Shown: positions 1 through 11,625, numbered from the stretch's first letter. The stretch: 64,000 nucleotides of DNA from Antilocapra americana (GCA_007570785.1 ML664159.1:3389951-3453950), one strand, 5' to 3'. Translations and numbers: made by a program. The notes: a model not told the origin generated them from the letters alone.

Positions 1-543
1 TGTGATTGAGCCAAAATTCCAAAGTAATGTTTATGCCAGTGGGAAGAATTTGAATACAGTCAGAAGAGGCAGATATCATGGAAAACTCACTATATATATA
101 TAGAAATGCACTTTACAATGACTTAGCCACTTCTCTCCACATATTCCAAGTTCATTACCCCTCAATTCAGAGTCTACCCCTTCTTTGGGTCTCCTTGGAT
201 GAAAAAGAGCTCTCCTTTTCTTAATTTTCCAATATTCCTCATTCAGATCTGGACACACAGTGCTTTATTGTTAGCTTTTTATATGTGCATGTCTTGTCTA
301 TCCAAATAGACTAGAGCTGGCTTACTTTGAATTCCCCACAGTGTGTCTTGCTGAATGGGGGCTCAGTAGAACCATCTTAGTTTATTAATTACCAGACTGC
401 TCAGCTTAGCTATTGATGGTTTGTGGTGTCTTTTTACAGTATCTGAACACTACAGAAACACTGGCTCTTGATTCAGAGATACCACGTGTTCAACTAAGCT
501 GCCAAGCCAGTATCAAATAGCATGATGCTGAACACAGACATAC
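1..543. other. VEPH1 intron, no other feature seen
   Basis: This is AT-rich, apparently unique sequence downstream, in the sense of the minus-strand gene, of the exon at 544-759. It has only short chance ORFs and a short TA run near 95. The VEPH1 donor GT lies at 542-543. I see no recognisable repeat or gene here. Confidence 0.6.
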
Positions 544-759
544 CTGTAAAATGCAACTCATGATATCAGATGCGATTTTTGCATGGGGAGTGTCTTCATC
601 TTTTCCGGAGGGCCTCAGGTTGTGTTCCAAGCAGGAGTCCCAGAGCCCCACAAGGGCCTTTGCGTGCTTTTCAATCGACTCTGTCTCCCTGATCGCTGTT
701 GTAATTCGCGTGATACAGATTTCAACCACCGCTTGGTCATTGTTATTGGTTTGGTAATC
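544..759 (-). CDS. VEPH1: VEPH1 second coding exon (partial gene)
   Basis: This exon encodes 72 residues, from D-Y-Q-T-N-N-N-D-Q to D-I-M-S-C-I-L-Q, which I recognise as the N-terminal region of VEPH1. VEPH1 is a PH-domain protein related to Drosophila melted, thought to act at membranes in growth-factor and FoxO/TGF-beta-type signalling. The N-terminal part is helical and repeat-like; the PH domain is C-terminal and is not in this window. On the minus strand a pyrimidine-containing acceptor ending in CAG (760-762 on plus) precedes GAT. The last codon CAG is followed by the donor GTATGT (542-543 and lower). The exon is 216 nt, phase 0 at both ends, and joins in frame to the exon at 32727-32864. 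Flanking ORF residues on each side are intron read-through. There is no internal stop or frameshift. Recognition is from memory of the protein, not from a search. Confidence 0.9.
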
Positions 760-1430
760 CTGTTTGAAAGAACAGCTTCGTGTGAAATAATACTCTGGAA
801 AATTACCCTTCAAAGAACCTGCAAAATATGAGCTCAGTCATACAGCAAGTGGGTTTGCCACACTGTGGCTAAGGGATAAGGTTGTAAAACCCAATAAAAG
901 ACCTTCCTCCTTGGAGATGAGAACCTTGTGGACGAGGCAGATTTGCAAACATGCTAAAATGGAGCAGGTTTGTACTATCACAGATACACAGACAAGGAGC
1001 TTAATTATTCACTTGCAAGCAGGCTCAGATTTCATGCTATTTTAAAGTTCATTAGAGGTGAGGGTTTACTTTTGGCTCTGATAGTTCAGCAACGTTTGTG
1101 AAATGCTTCAATTACCCTACAATTTCTCCTCATAAGCTTCCTCTTTCTGTACACAACAGAAATCATTTCAGCTCTCCCTTTTCAATTAAAATAACTACCA
1201 ATCCTTTTAAGTATTCCCCAACCAAATTTCCCTCTGTTCCCGTTTTAATTGTTCCTCAAATACCTAATCATCTTTATTAAGCAATAAAACGATCTCATAA
1301 AACACCTGAATGGGAAAACGAGGCGCATCATTTTAATTTGGAAAATTGGCCTGACTGTGAACTCTGTGTTCACGTTAGAACCATGTACCATTAGAACCAG
1401 AAACTGATGGGGCTCTTCCGTCCAACTGCA
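760..1430. other. VEPH1 intron, unique sequence
   Basis: This is intron immediately upstream of the second coding exon. It is AT-rich and no family-level repeat is recognised. The short ORFs here have no coding character. Confidence 0.5.
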
Positions 1431-2773
1431 AGTTCCAGCTTGATCTTTTTTCCATTACAATTAATGCTGCAGTAAACCTCTTAGGCATGAAACCATCTCC
1501 ATGATGTAGGTTATGTATAGCCTAGATTCTTCAGAAGTGGAAATCTCCGAGACAAACCTCAGGAACATTTTAAGGCTTGTGATACACACTGCCAAACTAT
1601 TTTCCAGAAAGGTCTTACTAATTTATACTTCCATCCGCTGGGTGAAAGCAAGCTTTGCCCATTGTACCTTTGCAAGAACAGAGTATTTTTAATTTTTGGT
1701 AACTTTACACCTGAAAAACAGTATCTCATTGCTGTTTTCCTTGGAATTTCTTGATCAGAAGTAAGGTCGAATATTTTCAACATGTTTATTTGCCATTTGT
1801 ATTTCCTCCTTTGGGAACTGCCCACCGTACTCCATGTCTACTTTTCCTTAGATGACTTCATTTTTTTTTTTTTTTGGCTCTTCTTTGGTGAAATAATATT
1901 TTTTCTATCAAGGATATTAAGTTAGCTTTTGACATACTGGTTGTGAATATGTCTCCATGGTACATTATCTTTAGGTTTTTTTGCTGCTATTTATTGACAT
2001 GCTAAGGTTTTAGATGCCAAATCTATCAATCTTTGGGACCTTTTTTTTTCTCTTTTAACTGGAAATTTAAGTTGGTTAAAATATGTTTTTAAAAGATATA
2101 ATACATGAACATGATACAAAAAGAAAAAAGATACAAAGAAAAGATTTTCAGTGAAAACTCTGTCTCCATCTCAGTTCCCTTTCCTGGGGAAACCATGCTC
2201 ACTAATTTTTCATATTTGACAAGAAAAGTCCAAGTTCATATAAATATCAGTCTATACTCACTCCTTTCTTTCTTGTGATTCCTTTAATAAGTTTTTTAAA
2301 TTTCACAGTTTCTTTATTCATAGATTTAATAAAAATTTGTATTTTTTTACATTTAAAGAAAACTTAGCAAAACATTTAATGTTTTGTATTTCAGAAATTA
2401 GTCTTTTAACCATTCACTTAGCTCTTGAGTCTATCTGGCATTAATGGAAGTAAGACATACATTGTCTACAAAGTAGCTAATCTAATTTTCCATCATTATT
2501 TACTGAATAATTCATTTCCTAGTAACCGTCTTATGTACATATCAGGTTCTATTTCAGGGCTGTCTTTTCTGTTTGTTTATTCAATTTTTTAATTCTACAA
2601 TACTAATTTTGTTATTTTCTTCATATAAGTTCCACACATTTTTAAAAGGTGCTTCCTAGTGTATTTCATGTCTCTAATTGTCGCTGTAAACATAATCTTT
2701 GTGTTTTCCTCATTAGAACTTTTAATGAATTATTGCTCATTATGTCAGCCTACATCATTTTTGTATTTATTTT
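1430..2773 (-). mobile_element. Old L1 (L1M-type) LINE fragments, antisense
   Basis: This AT-rich sequence resembles the reverse complement of the 3' region of old mammalian L1M elements. It has the half-site-like wording around 1440-1660 and the T-rich stretches typical of antisense ORF2. It is highly diverged and has no ORF. It is cut at about 2773 by the retrocopy insertion, and similar antisense L1 sequence resumes after 5012. Family assignment is by eye. Confidence 0.45.
2762..2773. repeat. Left target-site duplication of the retrocopy
   Basis: The sequence tgtatttatttt is repeated exactly at 5001-5012 on the other side of the GC-rich retrocopy. Its T run merges with the short poly(A) tail (poly(T) on plus), as expected at an L1 endonuclease site. 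Confidence 0.7.
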
Positions 2774-5000
2774 TTTGTTGCTTTTGCCCCTCACTGAGTC
2801 TTTATTGTTCACAGGCTTGCCTCCATTAAAGCCACAGCAGTGTTACCTACACACAAACCTTGCTGTAGGGCTCCAGCCCTGAGTCCTTGGGAGCTGAGGC
2901 CCAGCCATGCTGCTGGCCAAACTGCCCAGGATCCTTCCGTCTGGCCTGGTTCTCTATTCCTGCCAGCAGCTCCCCACCCCCACCTGGGTTGCTCCAGCGG
3001 GTAAGGGAAGCGGAAGGACTGGTGGGAGGAATGCAGGTCAGGCTCTGGCCTCTCTCTACCAGCTGTCCTGGCTCTTCTATGGCTGCCCTGCTGCTGGGCT
3101 CCACTGTAGGCTCCTGAATGAGCTGGGACACTGAGGCAGGCCACCAAGTCCTCCTCTGTCCCGAAAGAAGGCACTGGGAGTCCACCCAAATGCAGAAGGC
3201 ACCATTCTGCCTCCCTTCTCGGAATAAGAATCCTTCTGCTCCAGCTACGAGGAAGCCATTTTTGGGGAAAATGGTCTCTCTTCTGGGCCTTAGAGCCCAT
3301 TTCTTGCCTCTGGCAGTGGCCCGTGTAAATGCAGCACCTGCCACTCCTCAGGTCTAGCTGAAGAGCCCCGGGGCCACGTACAGGTGGACACCCTGAGGAG
3401 AGTGAGTTCACGTGTAGCCACCAGCAAGCCAGGAAACCGTCAAGATGCGCCTTGGCCCGCAGGCTCCAGAACCACCTGAAGACCCTGCTCTGCATTCACC
3501 TTCTGTAATGAATAGCCACTCTCCCAGGCATAATCTGAATAAATGAAGTTACACTCCAAGGGCCCTCAAAAGCAAATATTACAACACCGCATGGCTATTT
3601 CCAGGATTAGAAAGAATGAGGCTCTGCTCTTGGGGCCACGGTGGCTGAGTCCAGGCAAGGGGAGGTCATGTGTGCAGTAAGTTGTCCTGCACACTTACTG
3701 AAGACCACAGATGCCGGGAGGTCTTACACATTCCAGTTGAATTGAAGGAAAATGAGGACACAGGTTCAGGCCAGCACCGCTGTCTACATGCCTGCCCCTC
3801 TGCTCCCCACCACCTCATCTCAGACTGCCAGGGCCCAGAAAGGTCATTGTGGAACCCTCACTCCCTGCCAAGCATTGCAGCTTCAGATCAGTAACCATCA
3901 TTCTTGTTTGTTTCTCAGAAGTGACAGGCCTCCTGTAAGTTGGGGTCTGAGCCAGAGAACAGGGTTTCCTTCCAGAATCCACTTCCTTATGGCATCTGGA
4001 AGGTCTGGAGGACACAGCTCAGGTCAAGTCCTCTCCAGGCGGATCCTGAGGTTGGAAGAGGCTGGTCCCCTGACGGGTGGCCCCTCACTCAGGCCATGCT
4101 ACTGCTCAGTGCACGGCGAAGTCCTGCACACCTCCTTCAGAGTCCAGCAGGCATCCGCCTGTGTCCGCTTCTCCAGCGCCGCTCCTGCTGCAGCTCTGTC
4201 TGCGGCTGCGGTTGCCGCCGCTCGCGGGCCTGCAGCTCGTGCTGGGCCTTGTCCGGAAGGTCATGTGTGGCCTCACCTCGCTGCTTCCAGAGCAGGGCGC
4301 CGTGCAGCTGGCAGCTTGTACTGGATGTAGGCTCTGGCAGATGGCGGCATATAGGCCAAGAGGGTGAGTTCCAGAGGGAACGGCTGCCGCTCTGGCCTCT
4401 GCTCGGCTGCAGCTCGCTTCATCTTCCTGGCACCCAGGGGCTCCAGGAGGTCTGAGAAGGCGCTGCTGAGGCCAGGCTCCAGGGTACCCTCGGGGGAGAC
4501 AGGCAAAGCGGAGGTGCTGAGGCCTCTTGCACAGGCAGGCAAGTAACGCCAGGAGATAGTGGGGAAGATGGAGCTGTGGGCCCTTGGCCCTCAGAGCAGC
4601 ACTTCCTGCCTCGCCGGAGCCAGCGGACTTCAGCGGGGCCAGGTGGGTAACTGTGCCCCTTGGTCCTGCTTGTTTGGCACAACCTAGAGAAAGAAAAATA
4701 CTGCAGGAATCCCCTCCTTCAGCCTGTAATATCCACCGATTCCCATCAGTGAAGTAGTTCTTGAAGTGATTGGAGCGGAAGTAGATGTACTTGGATTCCG
4801 GGTCCCACAGGTGCTGGACGCTGGAGTCCAGCTCCTGCGAGTTGGCCAGCCGCAAGCCGTGCCTTGGGTTGTCCGTCTGGGCAAACCTGTGGAAGAGGAC
4901 GCGGTGGCTGTGCGTCTGGCGCGTGTCCCACGTGCAGCCTGGGTGGAGCAGGGCGTGGCTTCGCCGTAGCTCCCCGGGGAAGTCTCACGGGGGTGTGTCC
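2774..5000 (-). pseudogene. Processed retrocopy of an unidentified host mRNA
   Basis: This GC-rich block sits inside AT-rich antisense L1 sequence and has the signs of L1-mediated retrotransposition. A 12-bp direct repeat, tgtatttatttt, flanks it at 2762-2773 and 5001-5012. On the minus strand an AATAAA signal (2801-2806) lies about 20 nt before a short A run at the left edge. The minus strand is therefore the sense strand: its 5' end is near 5000 and a long 3' UTR-like part runs from about 4000 to 2780. Near the 5' end one frame reads as plausible protein (residues such as QELDSSVQHLWDPESKYIYF, about 4780-4850), and another frame at about 4280-4420 reads MPPSARAYIQYKL. The frames do not join, so frameshifts and stops have accumulated. 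I do not recognise the parent gene. A partly spliced source is possible, because an intron-like ctttctctag precedes 4681. I judge it a non-coding pseudogene. Confidence 0.7.
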
Positions 5001-5012
5001 TGTATTTATTTT
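5001..5012. repeat. Right target-site duplication of the retrocopy
   Basis: This is the exact partner of 2762-2773. It marks the 5' end of the inserted cDNA on the minus strand. Confidence 0.7.
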
Positions 5013-5560
5013 GTAGGAAGTTAGCTGTTTAGCTCATCTTAATTGTAATATTTTTTTCAGATCATTCTTTTGCAATTTCTAAAAAGATTTCTGTATTGTA
5101 TCTGTACCTTTTATTTATCTCATGGCTTATTGTTTCAGAATTTCCTAAGCTATCACGCATAGAAAAAACAAAAGCAAGATTGCTTGTTTAGTTTCTGGTT
5201 TTAGTTCCTGATTTTTAATACAAAGTTTATGGCCAAAAGCAAGAGAATACTGTAAATGTTTTAAATCATATAGGATGCACCACTTTCTTTTTCTTTGAAA
5301 GTTTAAATATTTGTCTTAATTTTTTAAAATGCCCTCTCAGTATCTAAAGAGGTAACCAAGCATTTTTTTCCTTAGCTGGCTTATGGATGTGAAGTTTTAT
5401 GTTATCATATAGAATGAAATTTCCGGATGTTCATCCATCACCACATTCCTAGAATGAACACCACTTGGTTTGGTGGACTGTTTACTATATTTTCTTTTAC
5501 TTTTTTCCTTTGTTGGTGAGTACGTTCTTTTATTTTAACGCAGCAAAGTTATTAGTATTG
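5013..5560 (-). mobile_element. Old L1 fragment resuming after the retrocopy
   Basis: This resembles the reverse complement of L1M ORF2; the stretch about 5395-5510 looks like the conserved antisense RT region of old L1s. It is probably the continuation of the element at 1430-2773. It is diverged and has no ORF. Confidence 0.4.
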
Positions 5561-6070
5561 TGCTAGAATCTATACAGCAAATAGGTAATTACAGAGTCAA
5601 ATCATAGGAAAAAGTGGAATATTAGAGGGTAAATGAATGATGCTAACTTTTCAAAAAACCTCTACCACAACAGAAAAATCAAAACCATCCTTGGGGGTGT
5701 GGGGAAATAACAGAGAATGCCTTTGGGCTAAAAATCACTATCTTTGGCCATAACTATTCTTGTAAAAAGCAGTTATTTTAATGGCATCATCTTGAAACAT
5801 GAAGCAACATCATATTGGTTATTTTATATAATAAAGGTAATATATATATATAAAATCAGATGAAACAGAATCCATACTATAGACAGAAGGAAGCCTATCT
5901 TCCAACTGTAAATTCTAAGATAGTTAATATGTTTGATCCATAACGTTTTCTCTAACTCCAAGAAGAGGAGGAAATGGTGTACCATGTTGCTTTCAGAGCA
6001 TATAATCGTACCTGGTACATAGTTGATGCTCAGTAAAGTTTCACTAATATATTTATCTAATTCCTAAAAC
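5560..6070. other. Intron with a small MIR/L2-like 3' fragment
   Basis: This is mostly unique AT-rich sequence with a short TA run near 5840. A piece at about 5995-6045 ends like the conserved tail of MIR or L2 (a 'cctggtacatagttgatgctc' type of wording, shortened here). No gene is seen. Confidence 0.35.
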
Positions 6071-6344
6071 ATTGAAGTTGAGTTGATCTATTATTGTGTT
6101 AGTTTCAGGTGTACAGTATAGTGGTCCAGTATTTTTGCAGATTACAATCCATTATAGGTTATTATAAGAAAATAGATATAATATGTTAGCATATAATATA
6201 TTCTAAATTCTTGTTGCTTATCTATTTTATATATAGTAATTTATAACTATTAATCCTATACCCTTGATTTTTCCCTCCCCTCTTCCCTCTCCATTTTGGT
6301 AACCACAAGTTTATTTTCTATGTCTGTGAGTCTGTTTCTGTCTT

Positions 6345-6563
6345 GTGTGTGTGCTCAGTCACTCAGCTATGTCTGACTCTTTGCAACCCTTTGGACTGTA
6401 CCCTCCAGGCTCCTCTGTCCATGGGATTTTTCAGGTAAGGATACTGGAGTGGGTTGCCATTTCTTCCTCCAGGGGATCTTCTTGACCTAAGAATCAAACA
6501 TGTGTCTCCTGCGTCTCTTTCATTTCAGGTGAATTCTTTATTACTGAGCCATCAGGAAAGCCC
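6345..6563 (-). mobile_element. Bov-tA SINE
   Basis: This is a typical Bov-tA in reverse: the gctcagtc start, the atgggattttt core, and the reversed tRNA-like head ending in ggaaagccc. An 8-bp target duplication, tctgtctt, lies at 6337-6344 and 6564-6571. Confidence 0.9.
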
Positions 6564-6568
6564 TCTGT

Positions 6569-6570
<2 letters not shown>

Positions 6571-6617
<47 letters not shown>
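6571..6617. repeat. (TA)n microsatellite, about 23 units
   Basis: This is a nearly perfect TA run of about 47 bp next to a SINE, inside L1 sequence. It is likely length-polymorphic. Confidence 0.95.
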
Positions 6618-6621
<4 letters not shown>

Positions 6622-6680
6622 ACGTTCATCTGTATTATTTTTTTATATTCCACATATAAGTGATATTATATAGTATTTGT

Positions 6681-6873
6681 AGGGCTTTCCTGGAGGCTCA
6701 GATGGTAAAGAATCTGCCTGCAATGCGGGAGACCTGGGTAAAGAATCCGATTGCCAATGCAGGATATATGAGACATGGGTTCAATCCCTAAGATCCCCTG
6801 GAGAAGGGCATGGCAACCCACTCCAGTATTCTTGCCTGGAGAATCCTCATGGACAGAGAAGCCTGGCAGGCTA
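6681..6873 (+). mobile_element. Bov-tA SINE with internal duplication
   Basis: It starts with the tRNA-like head (agggctttcctggaggctc) and includes the ctccagtattcttgcctgg core. The segment holding 'gtaaagaatc' occurs twice (6706 and 6739), so part of the head is duplicated. The 3' end is truncated or diverged. Confidence 0.85.
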
Positions 6874-7039
6874 TTTCCCTAAGCATAATATTCTCATTGA
6901 TTTTAGCTGAATAGGAAAGAAGATTTTGTTGGCACTAATTTTCAAAATTTAATTGTTTGAAAAAAATTTATGGATCTTAATTTAAGATTTAATTAAAAAA
7001 ATAGAAAATAAGAAAAAAGTCTCCCATTTCCCCTGCTCA

Positions 7040-7790
7040 TTATTCTTCAGCAAAGTGCTGAGTTATTACTTTCCTGTATATCCTTCCAAAGATTGTATAT
7101 ATATATTTGAGTAAGTATAGGTATGTATGTATAGAAATATATGATACACATACATTCATACACACATACACTCCCCCACTCCTTATTTTACACACAAATG
7201 GTAGCATAATGGACATACACATCTGCCTCTTGCTCTTTCACCTCATACTGAATCTTGGAAATCTTTTCAAACTAACATATAAAGAGTTTCCCCATTCAGT
7301 TTTATGGTAGGCTAGTATTCCAATGTAAGGTTGTACCATTTGTTTTTATCGTTCAGTTGCTAAGTCATGTCTGACTCTTTGCAACCCTATGGACTGTAGC
7401 CTGCCAGGCTCTTCTGTCCATGGAACTTCCCAGACAAGAATACTGGAGTAGGTTGCCATTTCCCTCTAAGGGATCGTCCCGTCCCAGGGATCGAACCCAC
7501 ATCTGTGTCTCCTGCATTGGCAGGCAGATTCTCTATCACTGAGCCATCAGGGAAGCCCAAGGTTGTACCATAGTGTATTTAATTTGTCTCCTATTGATGA
7601 CCATTTGTGCAATTTCCAGTTTTTGGAATTATGAAAAATGTTGCATTGACTAACCTCATATGCAAGTTACTTCACACTTACAGGAGCGATTGTATAGGAC
7701 AAATTCCTGTAAGTGGAAGTAGATTTGTGTCTTTTCATTGCACTTCTGGTTTTTTCCCTGTTTGTTATATCATTACCATCGCTATTACTT
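7040..7790 (-). mobile_element. Old L1 (L1M-type) 3' region, antisense, split by a SINE
   Basis: This resembles the reverse complement of an old L1 3' region, with the cacaaatggtagcataatgg and gaccatttgtgcaatttcc type passages. The Bov-tA at 7340-7558 interrupts it. It has no coding content. Confidence 0.5.
7340..7558 (-). mobile_element. Bov-tA SINE with 13-bp target duplication
   Basis: This is a near full-length reversed Bov-tA. It is flanked by an exact 13-bp direct repeat, aaggttgtaccat, at 7327-7339 and 7559-7571, which defines its ends. Confidence 0.93.
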
Positions 7791-8219
7791 CTGCTGCTGT
7801 TGCTGCTACTACTACACAGGAGATATAGAATCAGTTTGTATAGTTCTGAAAGAAAATTTCTGATGGTGTTTTTATCAAAATATTTTGACCAAGGGATAAC
7901 ATATTTACGATACTGAGTTTCCTATGTAACAACATAGCATGCCTCTTACCTGGAGCTATCACAACATTGTTAATTGAATATACCCCAATACCAAATAAAA
8001 AGTTAAAGAAAAAAGAACAAAGCATGCCTCTCTACTTTTCAAGTCCATTTTTGTGCTCCTCAATAAGATTTTAAAGATTTCTTAACCTAGGGCATGCATA
8101 TTTCTTAATGCAGATTGTTTATATATGTAGATATTTTATCTATTTGTTGGCACTCTAAATTGGTCCCTCTTGACTAGTATTTCCACTGATTATTATTATA
8201 TAAAATCTACCAATTTCTG

Positions 8220-9230
8220 AAGACTAATTTGATACCCAGCCAATACACTGAATTCTTTTAATTGTTAAGAGTGTTTTAGTTGATTCTCTTGGATTTCCAG
8301 GTATGTTATTGTGTTGTTTGCAGAAGATGGTAATCTTACTTCCTCCTTTTTAAACTTTGTTGTTAATTTTACCTTCTCATTAATTGCTTTGTCTATAATC
8401 TCTAGAAAAATGTAAAATAATTACATTAAACTAGAATGTCTTATATAGTTCCTGACTTTAATGAAAATACTCCTAGAATTTCTCTAGTAAGCATTATACT
8501 GGATATTTTTTTGATGGGGGGGTAAGATAGGTACATTTTATAATGTTAAGGAATTACCAATCTATTCCTATTTTATTGAATTTATCTTTTAATCAGAATG
8601 ATGGTGAATATCATTAAGTGCCTTTTTAGAATTTATAGACATATCAAATTATTTTTGCCCTTAGGTCTGTTAATATGACAGATTATAGAAACAAATGTCT
8701 TAATGTCAGTTATCTTTGCATTCCTGGAATATATCCCATTGGACCCTGGGAAATTAATTTTTTAATGTGCTACTGGGTTTGATAATGTTTTATTAAAAAT
8801 TTCACATCAATATTTGAGGGACTGGTCTTTATCTTTGTGAAGTTTCATTACAACTTTATGACAATTTCATAAAAAGATTTTGGAAGATCTTATTTATAAC
8901 CTTACTTAATTTGTTTTTATTTTCATGTATTATGGCCCAAGAGAAATGAATTAAAATTTCCTACAACTAATGTATCTTATCTTTTTTTTTTGCTCGTGTC
9001 TCCTAAAGTTTTTGTTTTATGAATATTGTTGCTACATAATTAGCTACATAGATATTCTTAATCTTTATAACTTGTGAATCAAATCCTTTGTAATATAATT
9101 GCCTTTCTTATCTCATTTAATGTTTTTGGATTACATGTTTCCTTGGCTGATATAAGTATCATGCTTTCTGTTTCTTTTGGTTTACATTTGCTTAGCATCA
9201 TTTGCTTATTTTATTCTTAGTTTTAAAAAA
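8220..9230 (-). mobile_element. Old L1 ORF2 region, antisense
   Basis: This is long T-rich antisense L1M-like sequence running from the RT toward the endonuclease region of ORF2. Recognisable pieces include the antisense RT passage near 8690-8790 and the passage near 9140-9200. It has many stops. The assignment is by wording, so family and ends are approximate. Confidence 0.45.
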
Positions 9231-9984
9231 ATTTTTACAGACTTTTACATTGATTTACACCAACTAAACAGCTGTTAACTTTGTGTAAAACAATTTAGTA
9301 GTCATTATTCAGTACTTCTTAATACCTGAATATATGCCTGACATATAGGTTATAAAAATATAAGAAGGTAGTACTTTATCATCATATGATTTCAACATTT
9401 TGCATTCAAATTGATAAGCAACAAGTTAAACATGGTGGGGATACATGTAGAGTTCAGATATATTCATTTGAGAAGAGAGGGTCTTGCTTTTACAAATATG
9501 TGGACAAACTGCTTCTCAGAATTTTCAGCAAAGAGGTTAATTATGACTAGCTGTTGATTTTCTGTCTGAAAGTGCCATTTCATGTGCTTTATTTGGTAAT
9601 TTGTCATGGTACAAAAAGATAATAATAACCTCATATTAGATTTGACTATGTGGTATGGTTTTACTGTAAACATCAAAAGGATTTGCTTTAATTTGAATCA
9701 CTAACATATATTTTATTTAACCAAGTAAATTATTGTTTATCAACTTTTTAGTTTCATATTTTCTAAATCATTTTATTAAACATATATGTTTCTCATTTGC
9801 TGGATTTTGCCATGTGATCCCATCTAAAATCTTTTTCTTATAACAGGCAAGTTTGACCATTTAGATGAAATGATAGGATAGATATATTTGGTTTTAATAT
9901 GTCATATGTTATTTTATACTATGATTTTGTTTTTTATTAACTTTTGGAGTTCAGTTATTTTGCCAGAAAGTGGCACATCTTGGA
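9231..9984. other. Intron, unique sequence
   Basis: This is AT-rich and shows no recognisable repeat family, gene or conserved motif by eye. Confidence 0.4.
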
Positions 9985-10844
9985 TTAGCTACAAACCAGG
10001 CCAGAAGGCACAAATAAGCTGTGTGAACAGGTGGCCCAGACCCCTATGTCATCTACTACTACAGAAATGACCTTACCCCCAGGACACACAAACAGTCCTA
10101 TGGGAAGTTCCCTTATGATCTGCCAGAAGAGTAGGAAAATATCTGAACTTGGATTACTGATGAGTTGGCTCAGTATGTGGATACAAGTCAAAATTTGACT
10201 GCTGTTAAGAGTATAGACCTACATAGAGGTGGCCCTTGAAAGAAAACAGCAAGAGAAAATTCTCCCAGTGGACACAGTTTCAGGCTGTGTACTTGGTCAT
10301 TAACTTTATATGGGAAAAGGAATGTATAGGTAAGAGCTAAGAGTCATAAGTGGTGGGAGATGTCTTGGTTGAATGGCCAAGGACCTGGAAGAAGGAAGAT
10401 TTGGAGATCAGAGATAAGGAACACTGAGTTAAAAACATGTAGTTTGATACATGGGATTTGGCACAAAGTATAGATACCTTTTTTATCCCATGTTAATGCC
10501 CATGAGAGCATTAACCACCAAAGAGGCACTAAAAACAAGTATATAGAATGGCTTAACCAGACAACATTAGTTTTATCATAGCCACTACAGTGTGCTCCAG
10601 TGGCTGCATGAATGGAGTAGACTTGGTGTGAGGGATATAAGCTAGCACCACCAAACAGCATAAGACCCTGTTCCCCAAGGTTGATCTTGTTATTATTGTC
10701 ATTGCCTAAGTGTGCAGTCTGCTAGCAACATAGGTCAATGCTGAGCCCCCAAAATGGCACTATCCCTCGAGGAAGCCAATCAGTGATTTGATGGCAATTT
10801 TTTTTTACCTCAGATCTTTTCACTCTGAAAAAGACATCAATTTG

Positions 10845-10980
10845 GGGTAGGATGCAGCGGGAGGAAAGAGGGAGGTTCAAGGCAGATTGGACATACATAT
10901 ACCTGTGACTGAATCATGTTGATATATGGCAGAAGCAAACACAATAAAACAATTATCCTCCAACTAAAAATAAATTTAAA
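10845..10980 (+). mobile_element. Short L1 3'-end insertion in the ERVL
   Basis: This is the last ~135 bp of a ruminant L1 3' UTR with an A-rich tail (about 10960-10980). The flanks aagacatcaatttg (10831-10844) and aagacgttaatttg (10981-10994) form an imperfect target duplication with two differences. ERVL sequence continues after it. Confidence 0.7.
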
Positions 10981-11317
10981 AAGACGTTAATTTGTATCAT
11001 GTAGAATTTACATATAATCAGGGTTTGAGTTCGTCTTTCCTGCCCACAGATCTTAAGCCTCAATCATTGTTTAGGGGATCACAGTATGTGATCTGCTGAC
11101 ACAGGAGCCCATGAACATTATGTCTGACCAAAGAACCACTTTACAGCAAGGAGCTCCAGCAGTAGGCACGTGATCATGGAATTCACTTGTTTTTTTTCAT
11201 ATCATAACCTCTTCTCTACTCTGAAACTGCTGGATTAATAGGCCTATAGAACAAGCTTTTGAAGGAGCAACTCAGCCAAATACTCTATAAGGATGGGCCA
11301 CAGTTCCCCAACAAGTA

Positions 11318-11320
<3 letters not shown>

Positions 11321-11352
<32 letters not shown>
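11321..11352. repeat. (CA)16 microsatellite
   Basis: This is an uninterrupted CA run of 32 bp, a good candidate polymorphic marker. Confidence 0.97.
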
Positions 11353-11357
<5 letters not shown>

Positions 11358-11402
11358 GATGACTGTGGCATGGTGATGAATTCACTATAGGTGGAAGACA
11401 CA

Positions 11403-11625
11403 GGGCTTCCCAGGTGGCACTAGTGGTAAAGAACCCATCTGCCAATGCAGGATACATAAGAGGTGTGGATTCAATCCCTGGGTTGAGAAGATCCCCTGGA
11501 GGAGAACATGGCAACCCACTCAAGTATTCTTGCCTGGAGAATCCCATGGACAGAGGAGCCTCACCAGCCCCAGTCCCTGGGGTCGCTCAGAGTCGGACAT
11601 GCCTGGAGTGACATAGCACACACAC
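11403..11625 (+). mobile_element. Bov-tA SINE
   Basis: It begins gggcttcccaggtggcac and carries the B-box-like head, the ggcaacccactc core and the gagtcggaca end. It sits in the ERVL interior. Confidence 0.88.

Larger units (their letters stand above)
6075..6900 (-). mobile_element. L1 3' end, antisense, with two nested SINEs
   Basis: The plus strand shows the antisense 3' part of a ruminant/L1MA-type L1. It is split by a minus-strand Bov-tA (6345-6563) and again by a plus-strand Bov-tA (about 6681-6873). The L1 text resumes correctly at 6618-6680, so the SINEs are later insertions. An expanded TA repeat lies inside the L1 text. Confidence 0.6.

Noticed and set aside
2809..3495. 228-codon minus-strand ORF
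   Set aside because: It lies in the 3' UTR-like part of the retrocopy, has overlapping open frames typical of GC-rich DNA and shows no domain I recognise.
4106..4855. 249-codon minus-strand ORF as a real gene
   Set aside because: Only its first ~50 codons read like protein; the rest is out of frame with other protein-like pieces. The block has retrocopy hallmarks, so I treat it as a pseudogene.
10000..10800. Possible host gene in the 10-kb region
   Set aside because: The wording follows ERVL pol with many stops; there is no host exon structure.
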